Positions 25,349 through 34,341 of a stretch of 64,000 nt of DNA are shown one piece after another. The position numbers were made by a program, and so were the translations under genes. Where the stretch lies: positions 310,001 through 374,000 of the forward strand of contig CAVTZG010000026.1 in NCBI GenBank assembly GCA_963739135.1. Reading direction: 5' to 3'. The notes under the pieces are model-generated. The model made no database searches, was not told the DNA's origin, and saw only the letters and a program-made list of their open reading frames with translations. Within the stretch, counting starts at the first letter, position 1. Each line of letters starts with the position of its first letter. This DNA is from Palsa-504 sp963739135 (lineage in GTDB: Bacteria; Actinomycetota; Actinomycetes; Streptosporangiales; Streptosporangiaceae).

Positions 25349-26584
25349 TCATTCGCTTCGGGCGGTCTCCGGCCGCGGCAGCGGCACCGGTTCGCCGACC
25401 CGTCCCGGCCCGGTGAGCAGGTAGGTCGCCGCGGCGCACGCCTGCGTGCCGGCCGCGATGAGCAGGCAGGTGACGACCGACCGGCCCGCCAGCGGCCCGG
25501 CCAGCGCCGCCCCCGCGGCCAGCCCGCCGATCTTCAGGCTGGCCGCGGTGGTGAAGATCTGGGCGCGCATGTGCTCGGGCGCCTCCCGGTGGCGCACCGC
25601 GAACAGCGCGGTTATCTGCGGTCCCTCGCCCGCTCCGCTCACCGCGACGGCCAGCATGGCCAGCCAGCCGGGCGCCACCGCTGCCGCGGCCATACCGGCC
25701 CCGATGACCAGCGTGCTGACCAGGACGGCGGTGTCCGGCGCCGCACGCCACGGACGGCGGGCCAGGATCGCGTTGGCGGCCAGCGAAGCCGCCGCCATCG
25801 CGCTGATCAGCAGCGCCCCCCGGGCCGGAGCGCCCAGCCGCTGCGCGCCGAGCAACGGGCAGCACACCAGCAGCATCCCGATCCCCACATACGACACCAC
25901 CGAGGTGGCGGTGGCCCGCAGCAGCAGGCGCCGGGCCACGATCTCGGCAAAGCCCGCGGCCACCTGCCGGTGCGGGGCCCGCTCCGGCGGGCGGCCGGCG
26001 GACGGGTCGGGGCCGGGCAGCGAGCATGCGGCGGGCACGGCCAGGGCCACCAGGGCGGCGGCGGCCAGCACGGCCCAGCGGGCCCCGACGCCGGCCGCGA
26101 TCAGGGCGGCCAGGGCCGGCCCGGCCAGGCTCGCGGCGCTGTAGGTCATCGCGTCCAGCGCGGAGCCGCGGGTCAGGTCCGGCGCGGGCACCAGGCGCGG
26201 CAGCTGCGACGTCCAGCCGCCCGCCACCGCCGGATTGAACAGCCCGCAGGCCAGTGCCACCAGCACGACCAGCGGCATCGGCACGTGCCCCAGCACGGCC
26301 TGGATGGCGGCCAGGCCGAGCACGTAGGCGGCCAGCGTCGCGGCCAGCACCCGGGCCGGGCGGCGGCTGCGGTCAAGCAGCGTGCCGAACAGCGGGCCGC
26401 CGGCGGCCGCGGCGATGGTCACGCTGGCCAGCAGCTCGGATCCGGCCGCCGGGCGGCCGGTGGCGGCCAGGCCGAACAGCAGCAGCGCCGGCCCGGACAT
26501 CTCGTCCCCGGCCCGGGCCGCCGCCGCGCCGCCCAGGTACCGCCACGGCACGACCGGCCGCGCGATCCGGTAACGGGATTGCAC
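25349..26584 (-). CDS. Major facilitator superfamily transporter
   Basis: 411 aa with about 12 hydrophobic segments. The MFS loop after helix 2 reads GTLLDRSRRPARVLA (GxLxDRxxRR form), and the central loop is charged (PSAGRPPERAPHRQVAAGFAEIVARRLLL). It resembles drug or metabolite exporters; a substrate cannot be read. GTG 26584 is the start. It is divergent from the CGNR gene with only 22 bp between start codons, so their promoters overlap and the CGNR protein may regulate it. Confidence 0.84.
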   Translation of the reverse strand: MQSRYRIARPVVPWRYLGGAAAARAGDEMSGPALLLFGLAATGRPAAGSELLASVTIAAAAGGPLFGTLLDRSRRPARVLAATLAAYVLGLAAIQAVLGHVPMPLVVLVALACGLFNPAVAGGWTSQLPRLVPAPDLTRGSALDAMTYSAASLAGPALAALIAAGVGARWAVLAAAALVALAVPAACSLPGPDPSAGRPPERAPHRQVAAGFAEIVARRLLLRATATSVVSYVGIGMLLVCCPLLGAQRLGAPARGALLISAMAAASLAANAILARRPWRAAPDTAVLVSTLVIGAGMAAAAVAPGWLAMLAVAVSGAGEGPQITALFAVRHREAPEHMRAQIFTTAASLKIGGLAAGAALAGPLAGRSVVTCLLIAAGTQACAAATYLLTGPGRVGEPVPLPRPETARSE

Positions 26585-26594
26585 ATAAACACGT

Positions 26595-26600
26595 TACACT
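26595..26600 (+). promoter_or_regulatory. -10 box (TACACT) between divergent MFS and CGNR genes
   Basis: TACACT ends 6 nt before the GTG at 26607, indicating a leaderless transcript. The 22-bp intergenic space must hold both promoters' start regions. Confidence 0.5.
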
Positions 26601-26606
26601 AGCCGA

Positions 26607-27194
26607 GTGGTCACCCAGGGTCCGCTCGGCAGCGTGCACGACGCCGCCCAGCGGGCAGCGGACATCCTCGCCGTCCTGCTGCCCAGGCCCGGCTACCTGC
26701 CCGAGCCGGGCAGCCCCGCGGAACGGGCCGCGCTGACCGACGTCCTGCGGGCGCACGGGGAACCCGAGCCCATCGAGATCTCCGCGGCCGACCTGGACGG
26801 CCTGCGCTGGGCCGCCGCCGAACTACGCGTGGTCTTCGCCGCGCCGGACGTGGGCAACGCCGCGGACCTGATCAACGGCCTGCTGGCCGGGCGCGCGCAT
26901 CCGCCCCGGCTGACCACGCACGGCGGCACGGCGGGCTGGCACCTGCACGTCGACGGCAGCGACGACGCACCCGCGGCCGACTGGTTCCTCACCTCGTCGG
27001 GCCTGGCCCTGGCCGTCCTGCTGGCCGAGCGGCAGGCGCTGCCGGCCGGGATCTGCGCCTCGCCGTCGTGCGGCAGGCCGTTCGTGAACGTGGGCCGGGG
27101 CAGCCCGCGGCGCTACTGCTCGGCGGCCTGCGGCACCCGCGAGCGGGTGGCGGCCCACCGCGGGCTGGCCAGACAGGGGCCCGTGAAAGGCTAG
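26607..27194 (+). CDS. CGNR zinc-finger (ABATE-type) regulator
   Basis: 195 aa. The C-terminal CGNR-type finger is CASPSCGRPFVNVGRGSPRRYCSAACGTRERVAAHR seen as CASPSCGRPF near 152, RYCSAACGTRER near 172, with four cysteines for one zinc. The N-terminal ABATE-like domain (about residues 20-140) may sense a ligand. CGNR proteins are putative transcription regulators; the divergent MFS gene is a likely target. GTG 26607 is supported by the -10 box 6 nt upstream. Confidence 0.85.
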   Translation: MVTQGPLGSVHDAAQRAADILAVLLPRPGYLPEPGSPAERAALTDVLRAHGEPEPIEISAADLDGLRWAAAELRVVFAAPDVGNAADLINGLLAGRAHPPRLTTHGGTAGWHLHVDGSDDAPAADWFLTSSGLALAVLLAERQALPAGICASPSCGRPFVNVGRGSPRRYCSAACGTRERVAAHRGLARQGPVKG

Positions 27195-27198
27195 TCAC

Positions 27199-28206
27199 AT
27201 GGAATACACGCATCTGGGCCGCTCTGGCCTTTCCGTCAGCCGCCTGTGCCTCGGCACGATGAACTTCGGGCCGCTGACCCTGCCTGCCGACGCGCACGCG
27301 ATCATGGACCACGCTCACGAGATCGGCGTCAACTTCTTCGACACCGCCAACCGCTACGGCGGGATGCAGAGCCCGCCCGGCCAGGTCGCCCAGAACGGCG
27401 AGTCGCACTCCGGCTGGACCGAGGAGATCATCGGCGAGTGGTTCGCCAGCGGCGGCGGGCGGCGGGAACGCACGGTGCTGGCCACCAAGCTGTACGGGGC
27501 AATGGGCCAGTGGCCCAACGAGGGCAAGCTGTCCGCGCTGAACATCCGGCGGTCCTGCGACTCGTCGCTGCGCCGCCTGCGCACCGACTACATCGACCTG
27601 TACCAGATGCACCACATCGACCGGGACACCCCGTGGGACGAGATCTGGCAGGCCATGGAGGTGCTCGTCGCCCAGGGCAAGATCCTCTACGTCGGCTCGT
27701 CCAACTTCGCCGGCTGGCACCTCGCGCAGGCCAGCGATACCGCGGCCGTGCGCGGGTTCTTCGGCCTGGTCAGCGAGCAGTCCATCTACAACCTGCTGAC
27801 CCGGGAGATCGAGCTCGAGGTGCTGCCCGCGGCCATCGAGTACGGGATCGGCGTCATCCCGTGGTCCCCGCTGCACGGCGGGCTGCTCGGCGGCGTGCTC
27901 AGGAAGGAACGTGAGGGGCGGCGGCGCCTGGCGGGCCGGGCCAGGCAGACCGTCGAGGAGAACCGGGAGCAGATCGAGGCCTACGAGGACCTGTGCGCCG
28001 AGCTCGGCGAGGAGCCCGCCAACGTCGCCCTGGCCTGGCTGCTGCACCAGCCGGGGGTCACCGGGCCGATCATCGGGCCGCGCACCCTCGGGCAGCTCGA
28101 CGACGCGCAGCGCGCGGTGACGCTGCGGCTCGACGACGACGTCCTCAAGCGTCTCGACGACTTGTTCCCGGGATACCAGCCAGCTCCGGAGCACTACGCC
28201 TGGTAA
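27199..28206 (+). CDS. Aldo/keto reductase
   Basis: 335 aa, NADPH-dependent TIM barrel. YTHLGRSGLSVSRLCLGTMNFG at the start; the catalytic tetrad appears as Asp and Tyr in NFFDTANRYGG near 52-56, Lys in VLATKLYGAMG near 95, and His in YQMHHIDRD near 136. The C-terminal cofactor site is GPIIGPRTLGQLDDA near 288. The substrate is unknown. It starts 4 nt after the CGNR gene and its TAA overlaps the ATG of the LtrA gene, so the three form an operon. Confidence 0.9.
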   Translation: MEYTHLGRSGLSVSRLCLGTMNFGPLTLPADAHAIMDHAHEIGVNFFDTANRYGGMQSPPGQVAQNGESHSGWTEEIIGEWFASGGGRRERTVLATKLYGAMGQWPNEGKLSALNIRRSCDSSLRRLRTDYIDLYQMHHIDRDTPWDEIWQAMEVLVAQGKILYVGSSNFAGWHLAQASDTAAVRGFFGLVSEQSIYNLLTREIELEVLPAAIEYGIGVIPWSPLHGGLLGGVLRKEREGRRRLAGRARQTVEENREQIEAYEDLCAELGEEPANVALAWLLHQPGVTGPIIGPRTLGQLDDAQRAVTLRLDDDVLKRLDDLFPGYQPAPEHYAW

Positions 28207-29414
28207 TGAGCGGCAAGCTCCTCCGGGACCGGTCCGGGTCACAGCGAGTCACGAACATTGAGCTGTTCTTCGACCTGGTCTACGTGTTCGCCGTCACCCA
28301 GCTCTCGCATCACCTGCTGGCCGATCCGACCGTCCAGGGCGCGCTGCAGGCGGGCCTGCTGCTGCTCATGGTCTGGCTGATCTGGGCGTACACCACCTGG
28401 GTGACGAACTGGCTGGATCCGGAGCAGATGGCCGTCCGGCTGCTGCTCGTGGTGCTCATGCTGGTCAGCCTGGCCATGTCGGCGGCGCTGCCCCGGGCGT
28501 TCGCCGGCCTGGGCCTGTGGGTGGGCGGTGCCTACGCGGTCATGCAGATCGGGCGGAGCGCGTTCATGGTGATCGCGCTGCGCGGGCATCCGCTGCAGGC
28601 CAACTTCGAGCGCATCCTGGCCTGGTGCATGGTGAGCAGCGTCTTTGCCGTGGCCGGCGGCTTCGCGCACGGCCACGCCCGGGACCTGCTGTGGGTGCTG
28701 GCGGTCGCGGTGGACCTGGCAGGCGGCCTGGTGGGCTTCTACACCCCGGGGCTCGGCCGGTCCCGCACCTCGGACTGGACCATCGAAGGCGGTCACTTCG
28801 CCGAGCGATGCCAGGCGTTCATCCTGATCGCGCTGGGCGAGTCGATCGTCATCATCGGCGCCACCCTGTCCGGGGAGAAGGCGGCCACCGCCGCCGACGT
28901 GACCGCTTTCGTCGTCGCGTTCGCCGGCTCGGTGGCGCTGTGGTGGCTGTACTTCGACCAGAGCGCGGACGCGGCGGCCGAGATCATCGCCCAGTCGCCT
29001 GATCCCGGCCGGCTGGGCCGTTCGGCCTATCATTTCATCCACCCGGTGATGGTGGCCGGCATCATCGTCAGCGCGGCGGCCGATGAGAAGGTCCTGTCTG
29101 ATCCGGCCGCCGCCGCCAGCACCGCGTCGGCCTGGATGATCCTGGGCGGCCCGGCCCTGTTCCTGGCCGGCCACGCCGCCTTCAAGCTGGTGGTCTGGCG
29201 TTCAGTGCCGTGGACCAGGGTGGCCGGGATCGCCGTTCTCGCGCTGCTGGCCCTGGCGGCCCCGGCCATCCCCGAGCTCGCGCTGGCCGCCTGCGCCGCG
29301 GCCGTGGTCGCCGCCGTCGCCGCCACCGACCGCCTGCCCTGGCTGCACCACCAGCAACAGGCGTACGATCCAGGCTCAACTGCAGCCCCGTCCGTAACCG
29401 CGGCACCGGAGTGA
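28206..29414 (+). CDS. Low temperature requirement protein A (LtrA) family membrane protein
   Basis: 402 aa, about ten membrane helices. The family signature is at the start: RVTNIELFFDLVYVFAVTQLSHHL near residues 14-37, and HFAERCQAFILIALGESIVIIGATL near 198-222, where the conserved acidic and ERCQ residues occur. LtrA proteins have unknown biochemical function. ATG 28206 overlaps the stop of the aldo/keto reductase. Its own stop falls inside the first palindrome of the repeat cluster. Confidence 0.9.
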   Translation: MSGKLLRDRSGSQRVTNIELFFDLVYVFAVTQLSHHLLADPTVQGALQAGLLLLMVWLIWAYTTWVTNWLDPEQMAVRLLLVVLMLVSLAMSAALPRAFAGLGLWVGGAYAVMQIGRSAFMVIALRGHPLQANFERILAWCMVSSVFAVAGGFAHGHARDLLWVLAVAVDLAGGLVGFYTPGLGRSRTSDWTIEGGHFAERCQAFILIALGESIVIIGATLSGEKAATAADVTAFVVAFAGSVALWWLYFDQSADAAAEIIAQSPDPGRLGRSAYHFIHPVMVAGIIVSAAADEKVLSDPAAAASTASAWMILGGPALFLAGHAAFKLVVWRSVPWTRVAGIAVLALLALAAPAIPELALAACAAAVVAAVAATDRLPWLHHQQQAYDPGSTAAPSVTAAPE

Positions 29415-29528
29415 ACCCCGGGTTTCACCACGTTCTAGTGTGGTGAACCCAGGTTTTCACCACCTCCCAGTGTGCTGAAAACCGGGTTTCACCACCTCCC
29501 AGTGCGCTGAAAACCGGATTTCATTACG
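29411..29528. repeat. Cluster of four GTGAAa-CCGGG-TTTCAC palindromes between convergent genes
   Basis: Palindromes at 29411-29428 (GTGAACCCCGGGTTTCAC), 29440-29463 (arms GTGGTGAA/TTCACCAC), about 29473-29494 and about 29507-29526. The last two are joined by a direct repeat containing CACCTCCCAGTG. They separate the LtrA and dehydrogenase gene ends and resemble those at 12688-12737. A two-way terminator role is likely. Confidence 0.8.
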
Positions 29529-29532
29529 CGGC

Positions 29533-30648
29533 CTACGCGGTCGGCGCGAACGGCGGCGCGGGCGGCTCGCCCCACCAGCCCCGCAGGAACCGCCCGGCCC
29601 GCTCGCAGGCCCCGGCGAACGGGCCGGCGGGATGTGCCAGCGCCTCGAGGATGATCCCGGTGATCGTGGCGTCCACGGCGGCCAGCACCTGCTCCGGGGT
29701 GGCATCAATGGCCGACCGGTAGCCGATCACCGCGCCCGCGTTGCACACGAAGTCGGGCAGCGCCACGATGCCGCGCTGGCGCAGCACGTCGGCGCCGGCC
29801 GCGGTGTAGGGGGCGTTGGCCGCGGGCGCCACGACCCGGACCTCAGGCGGGAGTGCCGCGGCGGCCCCGGCCCCGATCACCCCGGGCCGGGTCCCGGGCA
29901 CCACGACGTCGGCATGCACCGCGGTGAACAGCTCGCCCGGTGGCCCCGCCGGCCGGCCGTAGTGCCGCACGCAGCCATCGCCGTGCGCCCGGCGCAGCGC
30001 CAGCAACCGCTCCACGTCCAGCCCCGCCGGGTCCGCGACGCAGCCGGTCACGGTCGACACCGCCGCCACCCGGCCGCCGCGGCGGGCCACCTCACGTGCC
30101 ACCCCGCCGCCGACCTTGCCGAACCCCTCGATGGCCACCGAGCGCCCGGCCCAGCCGCCGCCCCAGCGGGCGCCCAGCGCCGCCTCGGCCGCGGCCGCCA
30201 CGCCGTACCCGGTCAGCAGGTCCTCGAACGGCACGCCGTCCACCACCGCGCGGATGGCTGCCGGCGTGGCCCGGCGCTCGCGCAGCGGGGCGAAATCCTC
30301 CTCGGCCGTGCCCATGTCCGGCCCGGTCAGCAGCCGGCCCGCAGCCGCGAGCGGCGCGATCTCCGCGCAGAACCGGGCCATCAGCGCCGCCTTGCCCGCC
30401 CGGTCCGCCGGATCGCCGCGTACCCCCGCCTTGGCCCCGCCGATCTGCTCGCCCAGCGCGGCGAACTTGTAGGTCATGGCCCGGGCCAGCAGCCGCACCT
30501 CGGCCACGCTGACGTCGGGGACCAGCCGCGTGCCCCCGGCGGACACCGCCGCGCCCGGCAGATCGAACACCACGAACCCGGGCACCGAGCTCAGCTCGAC
30601 GACCTCCGGACTGCCGCCATCGCGCTCCGTCCGCGGTGCGCCTGCCAT
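29533..30648 (-). CDS. Glu/Leu/Phe/Val dehydrogenase family protein
   Basis: 371 aa. The N-terminal substrate domain carries MTYKFAALGEQIGGAKAGVRGDP with the lysines that bind and activate the amino acid near 60-75, then LTGPDMGTAEEDF near 105. The Rossmann part is SVAIEGFGKVGGGVAREVARRGGRVAAVS near 168-195 (GxGxxG), and LPDFVCNAGAVIGY near 298 is typical. It is shorter than glutamate dehydrogenase (about 450 aa) and nearer to Leu/Val-type forms. GGAGG precedes the ATG at 30648. Confidence 0.86.
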   Translation of the reverse strand: MAGAPRTERDGGSPEVVELSSVPGFVVFDLPGAAVSAGGTRLVPDVSVAEVRLLARAMTYKFAALGEQIGGAKAGVRGDPADRAGKAALMARFCAEIAPLAAAGRLLTGPDMGTAEEDFAPLRERRATPAAIRAVVDGVPFEDLLTGYGVAAAAEAALGARWGGGWAGRSVAIEGFGKVGGGVAREVARRGGRVAAVSTVTGCVADPAGLDVERLLALRRAHGDGCVRHYGRPAGPPGELFTAVHADVVVPGTRPGVIGAGAAAALPPEVRVVAPAANAPYTAAGADVLRQRGIVALPDFVCNAGAVIGYRSAIDATPEQVLAAVDATITGIILEALAHPAGPFAGACERAGRFLRGWWGEPPAPPFAPTA

Positions 30649-30957
30649 GCCGCCTCCGATCCTCGCCGGGCCAACCGGTATCAGTCTGCGGCACGGTAAC
30701 GGCGCAGGATCTGCCGGGCCGTGATCACCAGCCGGTCCTGGCCGAGCGGTCCGGGCAGGTCTGGCCCGGCTTCGACGAGGAGATAATTTTCGAACTCGAA
30801 ATAGAAAGCTGCCTGCTGATGCTGACCCAAGCGGACGGCGTCTTCCCCGCTGGACCTACCATCTGGAGGGGGAAGCCATGCCCCCCGCCGATATGGCTAC
30901 TTAACCGCTGCTCAGGGCTCACCGGGTCTTGGGTCCGAGGGAAGGGTCAGCGACACG
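30649..30957 (+). other. Gene-poor interval with a possible C-terminal enzyme remnant
   Basis: No intact gene. On the plus strand about 30765-30885 reads PGFDEEIIFELEIESCLLML and FPAGPTIWRGKP, which looks like the tail of a pyridoxamine-phosphate-oxidase-like flavin protein. No start or upstream domain is present. The identification is from memory of similar tails and is weak. Confidence 0.3.
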
Positions 30958-32004
30958 ATGAGCCATGCCGCGACGGACCGGTACGCCTGGATCGAGCCCG
31001 GGGTCGAGGACCTCGGCGGGGGCGTCCACCGCATCCCGCTGCCGCTGCCGCTGGACGGGCTGTCGGCGGTCAACGTCTACGCGATCACCGATCCCGCCGG
31101 AGTCGACCTCATCGACGCCGGGATCGCGCTGGTCCCGGCCCGGGAGCAGCTGACCAAGGGGCTGCGTCAGCTCGGCTACGAGCTGGGCGACATCCGCAAC
31201 TTCTTCGTGACCCATGTGCACATCGACCACTACTCCCTGGCGATCGAGCTCCGGAAGACCTTCCACACCGTGGTCAGCCTGGGCGAGCAGGAGCGCGCCA
31301 ACCTGATCGCGACCAGGGAGATGATCAGCGGCCGGCGGACCAGGTTCCTCGATTCCGGGCACATGCGCAGGCTGGGCGCCGAGGAGCTGGCCGCCGAGAT
31401 CGACGCGCACCCCCACCGTGTCCCGGCCGAGGTGGACTGGGAGGACCCCGACCACTGGGTGGCCGACGGGACCGACCTCGACCTGCGGACTCGGACGCTC
31501 CGCGCGGTGCACACGCCCGGCCACACCCGGGGCCATGTCGTCTACCACGACGCCGCGGCCGAGATCATGTTCGCGGGGGACCACGTGCTGCCGCACATCA
31601 CGCCCTCGATCGGGTTCGAGCCGGCCGGCAACCGGGCCGCACTGACCGACTACCTCAGCTCGCTGGCCCGGACGCTGACCCTGCCCGACGCCCGGCTGCT
31701 GCCCGCCCACGGCCCGGTCACCGTCAGCACCCACGCACGGGTCAAGGAGCTGCTGGCCCACCACGACGAACGGCTGGACGAGACGCTGGCCGCCGTGCAG
31801 GCCGGTCACGCCACCCCGTACGAGGCGGCGAAGGCGATCAAGTGGACCAGGCGGCAGCGCCCGTTCGGCGACCTGGACACCTTCAGCCAGGTCCAGGCGG
31901 TCAACGAGACGGCCGCGCACCTGGAGGTGCTGAAGGCCCGCGGCCAGCTCAGCTACGAGCTGTCCGACGGCGTCGACCTGTACCAGGTGCCCGCGGCCGG
32001 CTAG
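30958..32004 (+). CDS. MBL-fold metallo-hydrolase
   Basis: 348 aa. The metal motif THVHIDHYSLA (HxHxDH) is near residue 84, a third His in TPGHTRGHVVYH near 185, the bridging Asp in MFAGDHVLP near 208 and a late His in LLPAHGPV near 252. A C-terminal helical part (LLAHHDERLDETLAAVQAG) resembles glyoxalase-II-like/LACTB2-type enzymes. Binuclear zinc hydrolase with unknown substrate. Its stop overlaps the end of the convergent fdhD gene by 4 nt. Confidence 0.87.
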   Translation: MSHAATDRYAWIEPGVEDLGGGVHRIPLPLPLDGLSAVNVYAITDPAGVDLIDAGIALVPAREQLTKGLRQLGYELGDIRNFFVTHVHIDHYSLAIELRKTFHTVVSLGEQERANLIATREMISGRRTRFLDSGHMRRLGAEELAAEIDAHPHRVPAEVDWEDPDHWVADGTDLDLRTRTLRAVHTPGHTRGHVVYHDAAAEIMFAGDHVLPHITPSIGFEPAGNRAALTDYLSSLARTLTLPDARLLPAHGPVTVSTHARVKELLAHHDERLDETLAAVQAGHATPYEAAKAIKWTRRQRPFGDLDTFSQVQAVNETAAHLEVLKARGQLSYELSDGVDLYQVPAAG

Positions 32005-32810
32005 GACACGACCCGGCCGGCCCCGGTGTAGACGTTCATCGTGGTGCCGCGCAGGAACCCGACCAGGGTCAGGCCGCCCTCCTCGGCCAGCGACGCGGCC
32101 AGCGAGGACGGCGCCGACACCGCCGCCAGCACCGGCACCCCGATCATGATCGCCTTCTGCGCCAGCTCGAACGAGGCCCGCCCGCTGACCAGCAGGATGT
32201 GGCCGGCCAGCGGCAGACGGCCCGAGCGCAGCGCCCACCCGGCCACCTTGTCCACGGCGTTGTGCCGGCCCACGTCCTCGCGCAGCACCAGCAGCGTGCC
32301 GTCCGCGGTGAACAGGCCCGCCGCGTGCAGCCCGCCGGTGCTGCGGAACACCCGCTGGGCCTCCCTCAGCCGCTCAGGCAGGGAGGCCAGCACGGCGGGG
32401 GAGACCCGTACCGGATCGGCGGCCACGTCGAACGCCGACCTGACCCGGATCGCCTCGATGCTGTCCTTGCCGCACACCCCGCAGGCGCTGGTGGTGAGGA
32501 ACTTCCTGGCCGAGCCGGCGGCCTGATAGCGGAGCGCGCGCCCCGGCCTGGCCGTCACGGCCGCCACGTTCTGGTCGCACATCCGGATCTCGTGCACCTC
32601 ATCGAGGCTGCCCAGCAGGCCCTCGGTGAACAGGAAGCCGGCGGTCAGGTCGATGTCGTCGCCCGGGGTGCGCATGGTCACCGTGAGCGGCTCGCCGTCC
32701 ACCCGGATCTCGAGCGGCTCCTCGACCGCGAGCAGGTCAGCCCGGTGCTCGGCGCTGCCGTTCACCGGAACCCGCAGCACCCGCCGTCTGGCCGTCGTGG
32801 TCGTGCTCAT
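32001..32810 (-). CDS. fdhD: Formate dehydrogenase accessory sulfurtransferase FdhD
   Basis: 269 aa. FdhD passes sulfur from a cysteine desulfurase to the molybdenum cofactor of formate dehydrogenase. The persulfide-carrying loop is TSACGVCGKDSIEAI near residue 118, and the C-terminus has REDVGRHNAVDKVAGWAL near 180, diagnostic for the family. ATG 32810 is chosen because TAGTCT (32818-32823) ends 7 nt before it and the frame upstream is meaningless. No formate dehydrogenase gene is in the window; the CO dehydrogenase 9 kb away also uses a sulfur-containing Mo cofactor but has its own factor. Confidence 0.92.
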   Translation of the reverse strand: MSTTTTARRRVLRVPVNGSAEHRADLLAVEEPLEIRVDGEPLTVTMRTPGDDIDLTAGFLFTEGLLGSLDEVHEIRMCDQNVAAVTARPGRALRYQAAGSARKFLTTSACGVCGKDSIEAIRVRSAFDVAADPVRVSPAVLASLPERLREAQRVFRSTGGLHAAGLFTADGTLLVLREDVGRHNAVDKVAGWALRSGRLPLAGHILLVSGRASFELAQKAIMIGVPVLAAVSAPSSLAASLAEEGGLTLVGFLRGTTMNVYTGAGRVVS

Positions 32811-32840
32811 AGGACGGAGACTACGCCTGTAACAGCAGAG

Positions 32841-32871
32841 TGCCGGGCCCGGCGGGAGGTCGGGCCCGGCA
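32841..32871 (-). terminator. Strong hairpin after the sigma factor gene
   Basis: TGCCGGGCCCG and CGGGCCCGGCA form a perfect 11-bp stem with a 9-nt loop, 32 nt after the sigma-factor stop and before fdhD. There is no U-tract, as usual for high-GC actinobacterial terminators. Confidence 0.7.
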
Positions 32872-32902
32872 CATGGTGGCGGGAGGCAAGTAGCAGGAAT
32901 AT

Positions 32903-34228
32903 CTAGCTGGCGAAGTCCAGCAGCGGCTGCGCGCGGCTCGGGTGACGCAGCTTGGACAGCGACTGCTTCTCCAGCTGCCTGATCCGCTCGCGGGTCAGGC
33001 CGAGCGCGCGGCCGATCTCGTCCAGGGTGTGCGGGTTGCCGTCGTACAGCCCGAACCGCATGGCCATGATCGTCGCCTCGCGCGGCGTCAGCGCGTCCAG
33101 CGCCGAACGCAGCTGCTCGGCCATCAGCTGGCGGTCGACCAGCTCGGAGGCCTCGGGCGCGTCGACGTCCTCGATGAGGTCGCCGATGCTGGTCTCGCCG
33201 TCCTCGCCGATGGTGGAGTCCAGGCTGATCGGCTGCCGGCTGGTGCGCAGCAGCTCCTCGATCTGGTCCGGCGTCCGGTCCAGCTCGACCGCGAGCTCCT
33301 CCGGGGTCGGCTCGCGGCCCAGGCGCTGGTGCATGTCGCGCTCGACCCGGCTCAGCTTGCTGAGCATCTCGAGCACGTGCACCGGCAGCCGGATGGTCCG
33401 CGCCGAATCGGCGAAACCGCGCTGGATAGCCTGCCGGATCCACCACATGGCGTAGGTGGAGAACTTGTAGCCCTTGGTGTAGTCGAACTTCTCCACGGCC
33501 CGGATCAGGCCGAGGTTGCCCTCCTGCACCACGTCAAGCAGCGACAGCCCCCGGTCGCTGTACTTCTTGGCCACCGACACGACCAGGCGCAGGTTCGCCT
33601 CGAGCATGTGCGCCTTGGCGCGCCGGCCGTCCTCGGCGATGATCTCCAGCTCGCGCCGGAAGTTCTCGTCCAGCCCGGTCGCGGTCTCCAGCTTGTGCTC
33701 GGCGAACAGCCCGGCCTCGATCCGCTTGGCCAGGTCCACCTCTTGCTCGGCAGTGAGCAGGCTGGTGCGGCCGATGGACTTCAGGTAGGTGTGCACCGAG
33801 TCGCCCATGGCGGGCGTCTGGTCGTCGAGGTCGACCTCGGACAGCGCCGCGGCCTCGGCCTCCAGGCTCACCACATCGGCGTCGGCCAGGTCAACTTCGG
33901 CGTCGTCGCCGCTCTCGGCCTCGCTGTCGCCGGCCTCCTTAGCGGCCCGCGCCGGAGCCGCCGCCGAACCCGCCGTCGAGCGCACCGCGCGGCCCTTCGC
34001 CGGCTCGGCCAGCTCGTTGGCCAGCCGCACGCCGGAGTCGGTCAGCTCGCGCAGGATGGACCGGCCCTCAGCAGGCGTCAGGCCCGCCTGGTCAAAGGCG
34101 TTCCTCAGCTCCGCAAGAGACAGGTGACCCTGGCTACGTCCCCGCTGGATCAGGTCATCCACTCGGGTCGTGCTCGCCTCCTCATCCGTTTCAGCGATCG
34201 TTGAGGTCGCCATGGCGATCTGCGGCAT
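32903..34228 (-). CDS. RNA polymerase sigma-70 factor, group 1/2 (RpoD/HrdB-like)
   Basis: 441 aa. An N-terminal region-1.1-like helix set (IQRGRSQGHLSLAELRNAF, near 20-65), an acidic linker, region 1.2 DSVHTYLKSIGRTSLLTAEQEVDLAKRIE, region 2 NLRLVVSVAKKYSDRGLSLLDVVQEGNLGLIRAVEKFDY and FSTYAMWWIRQAIQRGFADSARTIRLPVHV, region 3, and region 4 HTLDEIGRALGLTRERIRQLEKQSLSKLR. The 2.4 stretch QAIQRGFADSARTIRLPVH differs from the housekeeping QAITRAMADQARTIRIPVH, so it is perhaps an Hrd-type paralogue. ATG 34228 follows GGGAGG. Confidence 0.88.
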   Translation of the reverse strand: MPQIAMATSTIAETDEEASTTRVDDLIQRGRSQGHLSLAELRNAFDQAGLTPAEGRSILRELTDSGVRLANELAEPAKGRAVRSTAGSAAAPARAAKEAGDSEAESGDDAEVDLADADVVSLEAEAAALSEVDLDDQTPAMGDSVHTYLKSIGRTSLLTAEQEVDLAKRIEAGLFAEHKLETATGLDENFRRELEIIAEDGRRAKAHMLEANLRLVVSVAKKYSDRGLSLLDVVQEGNLGLIRAVEKFDYTKGYKFSTYAMWWIRQAIQRGFADSARTIRLPVHVLEMLSKLSRVERDMHQRLGREPTPEELAVELDRTPDQIEELLRTSRQPISLDSTIGEDGETSIGDLIEDVDAPEASELVDRQLMAEQLRSALDALTPREATIMAMRFGLYDGNPHTLDEIGRALGLTRERIRQLEKQSLSKLRHPSRAQPLLDFAS

Positions 34229-34341
34229 GAGACACCTCCCTCCTCCTAAATACGCACGCAATCAACACGTCGTTCACGGGCTTCCACCAAGTACCCCTTG
34301 TCTCCCCGCGTAGTCCTCAGCAGGGGCACATTGTCTGGGCA

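Noticed and set aside
32001..32810. Formate dehydrogenase locus
   Set aside because: Only fdhD is present; no catalytic subunit or selenocysteine machinery is nearby.
32811..33446. Long N-terminal extension of fdhD across the sigma factor gene
   Set aside because: It is antisense-frame noise over the sigma factor gene; FdhD begins at ATG 32810 after a -10 box.
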